Part shown: positions 57,575-64,000 of the stretch, piece by piece
Layout of the letters: the number at the start of each line of letters is the position of its first letter
Position numbering within the stretch: the first letter of the stretch is position 1
Origin: Acanthosepion esculentum
Lineage: Eukaryota; Mollusca; Cephalopoda; Sepiida; Sepiidae
Length of the DNA: 64,000 nt
Direction of reading: 5' to 3'
Assembly: GCA_964036315.1 (NCBI GenBank)
Contig: OZ038507.1
Coordinates: forward strand, 58,824,502 to 58,888,501
Notes under the pieces: generated by a model
Seen by the model: the letters and a program-made list of their open reading frames with translations, nothing else
What the model was told of the DNA's origin: nothing
The model's database searches: none
Translations under genes and position numbers: made by a program

Positions 57575-58417
57575 CATTCACCAACTTAAACAAGGAGACC
57601 CCACAGAAGAGATGCAGGAGATCCCGAAGTCGTATGGAGGCCGTTGTCGAAGCGAATAACGATTTTATTAAATAAATTTACTCGTTTTGGTATTTCAACA
57701 TATTTTGGTGTAATACTGATAAATATATCTGTTAAAATGAGATTTTGCTGTTATTCACATTTTTTGCATCATTTAGACGACAATTTATCATTCGCATCCT
57801 GTATAAGTGTGTGTATGTGTGTCTATAAAAAATGAATTCTATTCAGGAAATGATACCTGATATTAAAAAGGTCAGGTTCTACTGATATTTTTAATCCTTG
57901 CTCCGTATTAGATTTGTGTTATTGTGTGAAGACATTTCGATTCTAAACTTTAATGATAGGCCTAATCCTATTTCGACTTTGGAAACGAACATAATTGGTG
58001 AAGAATTTTTCTGTCTGAAATCCTATCGTTGGATATACGATTCTTAATCCGGTCAGCTTCAATCTGCTCATCTCCCATGATGCCTTTTGTCAGAAACTTC
58101 TTCCTGACATGCGCACTGGCGAACGATAAGGACTGAAAGGATTAATTTTCAATAATTAAACCGCCATATTTAAGTAACGACTCCATCAAAAGATGCGGAA
58201 AGGATTTATTATTTTGAACATGATACTTACATATCATCAAAAATATCAGATTATTCTTGTGTATGTGTGTATGTGTGTATGTGGGTGCGTATGCGTGTTT
58301 ATGTGTACTTATATGCGTCAGTGTGTGTGTGAATATCTTTGTATGTATTCTGTATACGTTTTTCGAATCAGCAGAAATTGTGAGAAAGTTTGAGACATAT
58401 ATATATGAAGAGATTTC
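57575..58417. other. Unassigned stretch
   Basis: No recognised gene. A GT-rich patch (gtgtatgtgtgtatgtg) at 58259-58340. Confidence 0.45.
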
Positions 58418-58447
58418 AATAGATAGATAGATAGATAGATATAAACA

Positions 58448-58538
<91 letters not shown>

Positions 58539-58567
58539 TGTTCAGACTGAGATAGATATTAAGAAAC

Positions 58568-58612
<45 letters not shown>

Positions 58613-58640
58613 TCAGACTGAGATAGATATGAAGAAACAG

Positions 58641-58681
<41 letters not shown>

Positions 58682-58730
58682 TGATATATGATATGATATC
58701 TAAGCCTGTTTGTTTATTTATTTGTTTCTT

Positions 58731-58787
<57 letters not shown>

Positions 58788-58795
58788 CTGCTTGT
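58418..58795. repeat. GATA, TA and TC microsatellites
   Basis: (GATA)n 58421-58440, 58510-58538, 58568-58612 and 58644-58681, (TA)n 58452-58510, (TC)n 58736-58771. The word cagactgagatagatat recurs. Confidence 0.95.
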
Positions 58796-58814
58796 TTATT
58801 GCCGAAGAAGACCA

Positions 58815-59599
58815 TCTCTTCATTTGGCAGCTTTGGTGTTTTTCATTCAGAATATTATTATTTCCATCATTTATACCCGAGCTACAGCTCTGCTTTGGGC
58901 CCGTAGGTGATATTTAAGACCAGCTTCACTTTCACAATCTCTCTTCCACACGTAAAGTTTGTGTTAACTATGTTGGAAGCTTAACTGTCCCTGTGTACAA
59001 TCACGTGACGTTTGAGTCCCGCACCAAACATAGAAGCCTTGTAGCAAACCTCGCACCAGCATCCTGCAAGTCTACCTGGTAAGAGTGCATACGCAGGTGT
59101 TTGCAACTGACCTCCGCGGTGTGATTCCATGTGACTGGCTAAAACAGTCACCGAAAGGGTGACTTTTCAACAAATAATGCAAGTTTAATGGTATCCGAAT
59201 AGCTGTGAGATGGATTCTATTTCTGTCTTCCTAATGGCGCGAATTTTTGTTGAAAGGCTCAATTCTCTCGTGCTCCAAATTGTTGTAGCCTTTCCAATTC
59301 AACCATCCCCCGGCCAGATCTCTGTCCATCAACAGTTTCCCAGTCGTCTACATTAATGTCAACAGTATTCAGGTTACATTTATCTGCAGCCTTGAAATGT
59401 TTTTTTTTTGGTTTATGAGCTGGTCGATTACCCTTGTACAAGCTCACCATAAAAAGTCTTTTGGGCAGTCTGCCATCTTTCATACGTGTCAGGTAATATG
59501 TCCAGCACTTTTGATGATGGAGAACAAGTTTCTCTATGCTCATTGTGTTTGCGCGCGGAAGGACATTTGTGTCTGGTGTACAAGATTGCCGTTTGTATG

Positions 59600-59600
<1 letters not shown>
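58815..59600 (-). mobile_element. Non-LTR retrotransposon C-terminal tail with degenerate zinc fingers
   Basis: Minus strand 59259-59600: DGRLPKRLFMVSLYKGNRPA, HFKAADKCNLNTVDINVDDWETV in one frame, resembling the segment after the RT of RTE-like elements (LPK.VFYGEL..GKR..GGQ, W...). Downstream, shifted frames hold C2H2-like spacing (around 59090-59190 and 58930-59010). Several stops. Tentative family. Confidence 0.55.
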
Positions 59601-59604
<4 letters not shown>

Positions 59605-59674
<70 letters not shown>

Positions 59675-59790
59675 AATTCGTCGAGCTTAGAATCCTCAAC
59701 AGAATGCAGAAATCACTGGACGGCCGTTTCGTCCTATATGTGGGACTCATCAGCAGTGCGCATCCACTACCGAGAATCGAACCAAATTAC
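59605..59790 (-). mobile_element. tRNA-like SINE with hammerhead ribozyme, copy 2 (5' truncated)
   Basis: Minus order: B box ggttcgattctcggtagtgg (59764-59783), ribozyme, tail tttctgcattctgttgagga, ctaagctcgacgaatta, then (TA)n 59634-59668 and (CA)n 59606-59633. The A-box half is missing. Confidence 0.85.
59714..59758 (-). ncRNA. Hammerhead ribozyme, copy 2
   Basis: Minus strand: CACTG, CTGATGA, GTCC-cacatata-GGAC, GAAAC, GGCC, GTC, CAGTG. Every conserved core base matches the consensus, including the U of CUGAUGA that is C in copy 1. Confidence 0.94.
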
Positions 59791-60024
59791 TGCTTTTAAA
59801 CAACAAATTTGACTTTGTAAATAAATTAAAATAATTGTCGGACTTAGTCCATTTCATAATATATATGCATACATATATACAAAAAAAAGCGCTGCCCTTC
59901 CTCTACCCCCAATTTTCCTTAGAGTGTTTGTGGCCCCTAAGTTGGTAAACATTGAAATCGACATGCAATAGAGTGGGGCCCTTCATCAAAATTACGGTGG
60001 TGGATCCCTAAAATCATAGCGCCT

Positions 60025-60027
<3 letters not shown>

Positions 60028-60085
<58 letters not shown>

Positions 60086-60258
60086 AATTCGTCGAGCTTA
60101 GAATCCTCAACAGAATGCAGAAAGCACTGGACGACCGTTTCGTCCTATTTGGGACTCATCAGCAGTGCGCATCCACTACCGAGAATCGCACCCGGATCGC
60201 TTCGATAAAACGTGAACGTCATACCAACTGTACCACGGGACTCTGTGACGAAGAAGAC
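60028..60258 (-). mobile_element. tRNA-like SINE with hammerhead ribozyme, copy 3 (most complete)
   Basis: Minus order: cttcgtcacagagtcccg, A box gtggtacagttggtatgacg (60217-60237), B box gggtgcgattctcgg (60180-60193), ribozyme, tail tttctgcattctgttgagg and gctcgacgaattac, then (TA)n 60028-60079. The full unit is about 180 bp. Confidence 0.88.
60125..60167 (-). ncRNA. Hammerhead ribozyme, copy 3
   Basis: Minus strand: CACTG, CTGATGA, GTCC-caaata-GGAC, GAAAC, GGTC, GTC, CAGTG. The loop is 2 nt shorter than in copies 1-2 and one stem III base differs; the core is intact. Confidence 0.93.
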
Positions 60259-60599
60259 ATAAACTAGACTCGATATAGCGCCGCTACTCACTCAGTTCCG
60301 TTCACCGATACCCATCCAAGGATACAGAGTTATCCAGAGTCCCCGAATAACCTCGGAACCAAGCATACATATGATAGACTCTCCCGTCGTATGGGTGTCT
60401 TTCAGTTCAGTTTTTAATCCTGTACCTGTCCCCGTCGCCTTAACTCTCTCGCAAGTGAACTTGTTGCTCAGGTGGAACAGCAAAGAAGGAACACAGAACT
60501 GGACTGCAGACTATCCACACGAAAAGACTTGGTTAGAATGGTGTAGGCTTGTGTAGACCCAGACACACTTATTGGAAGTGCTGATAACAAGGACTTTTT
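60259..60599. other. Unassigned balanced-composition stretch
   Basis: Short frames on both strands (60292-60483 minus, 60371-60556 plus), none recognised. Confidence 0.45.
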
Positions 60600-60915
60600 T
60601 CTTTTTTTTTTTAAAGCTTATCACCCCAAGCAAGGCTGCAAGCCACTAGCACGCAAGGGGTTACAGAAGGTTTGAAGGAAGAGCTGATAGGAGTGGTAAA
60701 GGAGAGGATGTGGAGAAAGATAGTGGATCGATCAAGGCAAGTGGGGTTACAGAAGATTTGGAGCGAGAGCAGATAGGAGTGAAAGGTGAAAGGATGTGGA
60801 GAATGGAAGTGGATAGATCAAGGCAACTGGAGATGTCGATTGACGTTACACTTAAATAGTTGGAGATTGTATTTGCCAGTGAAACAGGAATAAGGAAGGG
60901 AGTTCGGTGCAAATA
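60600..60915 (-). mobile_element. CR1-like 3' end with ~95-bp internal duplication
   Basis: Minus strand ends aaccccttgcgtgctagtgg, cttgcttggggtgataagct and an A-run. The upstream part holds two tandem copies of a purine-rich unit (gataggagtg, gaggatgtggag, gtggatcgatcaaggcaa on the plus strand) where other copies have it once. Confidence 0.65.
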
Positions 60916-61227
60916 TTTGCCACGAACACAATGAACAACGCTTTTCAGGTTTTATTATCACGAAGTTATACCCTCTCCGGTACTAGCAGTGCACAGCGGT
61001 TTTCGATGGTAATTTTACGTGATTTAGTCCGCCTGCTGATGCTGTTTACAGGGTTTGGCGCGTGGAGATTTAGGGCATGGGTGAAGACCAGTGTTTCCCG
61101 TCCATCTTAATAATAAGGTCAGCAGCCGAGTAACAAAAGTACGACTTCTACCAACTGCCACCTACACGTATAGAACATACACTGGAGGTCGGAGTAAACA
61201 GGTCGTCATCAATGGGCAATATATATA
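60916..61227. other. Unassigned stretch
   Basis: Lies between two CR1-like tails; a 67-codon plus frame (60907-61110) is not recognised. Confidence 0.4.
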
Positions 61228-61440
61228 TATTTTTTAAGCTTATCACCCCAAGCAAGGCTGGAAGCCACTAGCACGCAAGCGGTTACAGAAGGTTTGAAGG
61301 AAGAGCAGATAGGAGTGGTAAAGGAGAGGATGTCGAGAAAGATAGTGGATCGATCAAGGCAAGGGGGTTACAGAAGATTTGGAGCGAGAACAGATAGGAA
61401 TGAAAGGTGAAAGGATGTGGAGAAGGGAAGTGGATATTAC
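61228..61440 (-). mobile_element. CR1-like 3' end, second copy
   Basis: Nearly the same sequence as 60610-60800 (ttatcaccccaagcaaggct, agccactagcacgcaag, two gataggagtg/gataggaatg units); the two loci may be a local duplication. Confidence 0.7.
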
Positions 61441-61554
61441 TACAAAGTATAAATTATTATAAAGTATAAGAGAAAATTTTATTAATATTATTATTGTTTA
61501 AAAATTTTTGAAAGATGAATAATAGTACAAACTGACTGGTAGGTAGGTATAACG

Positions 61555-61555
<1 letters not shown>

Positions 61556-61618
<63 letters not shown>
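61556..61618. repeat. (TA)n
   Basis: About 30 TA repeats. Confidence 0.97.
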
Positions 61619-61936
61619 TGTGCATATTTAGGCAGCATATTTGCATTCAAACAGGTTTGGTTAAATAATTTAGACATGTCGATTAGTTTTCGTTATGAAA
61701 CAGTTGAAATGTTTTGAATTTACAGAAACACATATACTCACTCACAGACCACTTAACCCTCTGAAGATTGTCGCAGATGAGATTGAAAGTACTTGGGGAA
61801 ATAAAAACTATTTGAAAGAAAATGTTAGTATTTTCCAAAGATACCAAGAAATTAATTCTCGAACATGAAAAGATCACAACGAAAGCTAATCTACCTGATA
61901 TGTCTCAATGATTTAAGCAAACTTGTTTGAATACAT
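61619..61936. other. Unassigned stretch
   Basis: No recognised feature. Confidence 0.45.
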
Positions 61937-62318
<382 letters not shown>

Positions 62319-62340
<22 letters not shown>

Positions 62341-62715
62341 TGTCCAATTCAAAAATGTATGACGTCATTTGTTTACATTTGATACACTAAGAGCAGATAT
62401 GAATAGAAGAGATTCATGGAAGATTTAAGTTTAAAGATAGTAAAATCGACCTTGCTAACCAGACGCTTCTCTGTGGCCGAAAGGTTAAGGCACGTCACGC
62501 GAAATGACGGTTCCATATAGGATACAGGTTCGATTCCTGTCAGAGAACGAAAATTTTCTATGAAAATTTCTCGGACATTCAGGCCGGCAAATGTTATTTA
62601 ATACTGTTTATTATAAAACAGAGCATTTGCTTAAATACTTGTATCTATAAAAATAACGTTAAACATATGAAAAATGTCTTTAATAAATTGTTGGACTATG
62701 TCCAATTCAAAAATA
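62319..62715 (+). mobile_element. tRNA-Ser-type SINE, copy C, with terminal direct repeats
   Basis: Leader, tRNA-like core and tail as in copy A. Both ends carry aatgtctttaataaattgt ... ggactatgtccaattcaaaa (62327-62368 and 62668-62712), so the unit of about 345 bp begins and ends with the same ~40 bp. Confidence 0.8.
62467..62548 (+). pseudogene. tRNA-Ser(CGA)-like core, best preserved
   Basis: Cloverleaf nearly intact: acceptor TTCTCTG/CAGAGAA (7 of 7), A-box region ggccgaaaggttaaggcac, anticodon stem CGTCA/TGACG with loop CGCGAAA (CGA at 34-36), class II variable arm, T stem ACAGG/CCTGT with ttcgatt. G instead of U at position 33 and the SINE context argue against a working tRNA gene. Confidence 0.75.
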
Positions 62716-62749
62716 TATATACATATTTTGTTTATACGTTATTTTTCTT

Positions 62750-62960
62750 GATACAAACATTTAAGTAAATGGTCTGTTTTAATAATAAACATTATTAACA
62801 ACTTTAACCATCTTGAATGTTCGAGTAATCTCAAAGGAAATATATGTCCTCCAACAGAAATCGAACCTGTATCCTGCACGGAACCACCATATAGCCTGAC
62901 ATGCCATTTACCCACAGAAGAAGCGTCGGGCTAGTGAGGTTAAATTACTGTTTTTGAACT
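62750..62960 (-). mobile_element. tRNA-Ser-type SINE, diverged reverse copy
   Basis: Tail words (tttaagtaaatggtctgttt, ttgaatgttcgagtaa) and a core at 62848-62922 with gatacaggttcgatttctgt and tggaggac; more substitutions than the other copies. Confidence 0.7.
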
Positions 62961-62984
62961 ATAAACTTTCCACATTAATGTTCA

Positions 62985-63425
62985 AGCTCGATTTGTCAGA
63001 TGGTCCCTTAATGTGATCAGCCTGGTGCGCTTTTGATCAGGTTTCCGAAGACGTGCCACCCATCGAAAAAAAAAACCTTCGTCATGCCAAATTCATTGTG
63101 CAGAATATTCTCAACTTCGGGATTTGCTAATAACTTTGGCTATTTTATTTATAGACAGTCACTTGTCACCCATCAGTGTGTGGTGTATATGATCAATGAT
63201 TTTCTCGGTGGAGGAGGTTGCAGGAAGTCCAGCCATTCGGTAATCTTCAAGACCATCCATTCCCCTCCTAAATTCAGCTGCCCACTTTTGTACTGTTGAT
63301 AAATGCGGAGCGTCATCACCTAATATAGCAATCATGTCAACTGGAATATCCTTGTGTAATCGTGCATCACTCTCCTGGTCGTCCAAGACTTGCAACACCG
63401 CGGTTGATCGATGAAGATCGCTTCG
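62985..63425 (-). pseudogene. mariner transposase N-terminal fragment
   Basis: Minus strand: VLDDQESDARLHKDIPVDMI, LSTVQKWAAEFRRG (HTH), GLPATSSTEKIIDHIHHTLM, a stop replacing an Arg codon after GDK, then in another frame NILHNEFGMTKV, a T-run slippage (ttttttttt near 63075), WVARLRKPDQKRTRLITL. The catalytic domain is absent; no TIR seen. Confidence 0.8.
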
Positions 63426-63429
63426 ATCT

Positions 63430-64000
63430 TAGACCTGCCCTATCCCACGTTGTGATTTAAGTTTGATCATAAGAAAGCCAAGGTCGAATTGTTGCAGATA
63501 TCTTCGTGTTGGACTGGTCCAAGCAGGGAGAAGACGTACAGGGGAACAAATAACACACGATTAAATTGAACAAAAAGTAAATACTGTTTTATATCAGTCC
63601 TTCGTACAATAATTGTTTTATATCAGAGTCCGCATGCAATTAATTATATCGAAGGTGATATTGTTGTTGACTTGGTAAACTTTGTTTTGCTGTTTTGGTA
63701 AAGTTCGTCACAAGGCTGAAGTCGGAGGCTTTCGTCGGCAGATAATCACGTGGGACTCTCTCTTGTCTTTGGTCTCGTCTTCGTCTCTTTTGCCTCTCTT
63801 CTCTCTTCTGCCTAATTCGCTTCGCGCATTCGTATTTATGGACAGTTGCCCAAACTGTCGAAGTAAGAAAATTCGATAATTCTGGGAAATTCTCTTCTTC
63901 CACTCTCACATATTATTACCTCAGTGATTGTGGCTGGCATATCCACCCGTCCTGGTATTTCAACTCAACTTTCGAGCAGGGAAATCAACTCAAAATTGGT
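63430..64000. other. Unassigned right end
   Basis: Contains a duplicated word (tgttttatatcag at 63588 and 63616) and an 89-codon Arg/Lys-rich minus frame (63640-63909) that I do not recognise and that may be spurious. Confidence 0.4.

Noticed and set aside
62467..62548. Functional tRNA-Ser gene
   Set aside because: Cloverleaf is good but U33 is missing, and the sequence is embedded in a repeated SINE unit present several times here.
63640..63909. Arg-rich 89-codon minus frame as a gene
   Set aside because: No recognised domain, no supporting context, and a comparable frame exists on the other strand.

Overview
The window looks like intergenic or heterochromatic DNA from an animal genome. 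I found no intact host gene. Evidence for a metazoan is the mix of degenerate non-LTR retrotransposons (an RTE/BovB-type family, a CR1/Jockey-type family, and a family with a restriction-like endonuclease), GIY-YIG Penelope-like elements, mariner and Tc1 transposons, a Helitron end, tRNA- and 5S-derived SINEs, and very abundant TA, TATC/GATA, GAA and TAA microsatellites. From memory this mix resembles cephalopod molluscs, probably an octopod. That assignment is inference and I could not test it.

Layout. 1-12.6 kb: about 79 copies of a 159-bp satellite derived from the 3' coding part of an RTE-type reverse transcriptase; the right edge still carries the parent element's flank. 12.6-18 kb: a CR1-like fragment, a composite SINE with three 5S rRNA-like heads joined to tRNA-like modules, and restriction-like-endonuclease retrotransposon tails set in TAA repeats. 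18-26 kb: microsatellites plus two retrotransposon fragments that contain small tandem expansions of their own coding sequence, and a dead mariner. 26-31 kb: at least six stacked fragments of the restriction-like-endonuclease family. 31-37 kb: a Helitron 3' end, a tRNA-Ser-type SINE, and a mariner and a Tc1 element side by side inside one TATC array. 37-44 kb: SINEs, Penelope-like remnants, long TA tracts bracketing foldback sequences, and the first of three tRNA-like/hammerhead-ribozyme SINEs. 44-53 kb: an internally deleted mariner, a MITE, pyrimidine repeats, a Penelope-like GIY-YIG remnant, and another copy of the satellite's parent element followed by about 700 bp of GAA-rich polypurine. 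53-64 kb: TA tracts with foldbacks, a TIR element, two more hammerhead SINEs, CR1 tails, tandem/inverted tRNA-Ser SINEs and a mariner fragment.

How the parts relate. Three themes recur. First, internal pieces of retrotransposon ORFs have become tandem arrays at least four times, and one reached satellite scale. Second, short RNA-derived modules (5S, tRNA, hammerhead ribozyme) are assembled into chimeric retroposons. Third, hairpin-forming (head-to-head) copies repeatedly sit beside long TA tracts. The strongest candidate for something little described is the tRNA-like SINE carrying a complete hammerhead ribozyme (42.7, 59.7 and 60.1 kb). The second is the retrotransposon-ORF-derived satellite with a visible birth site.
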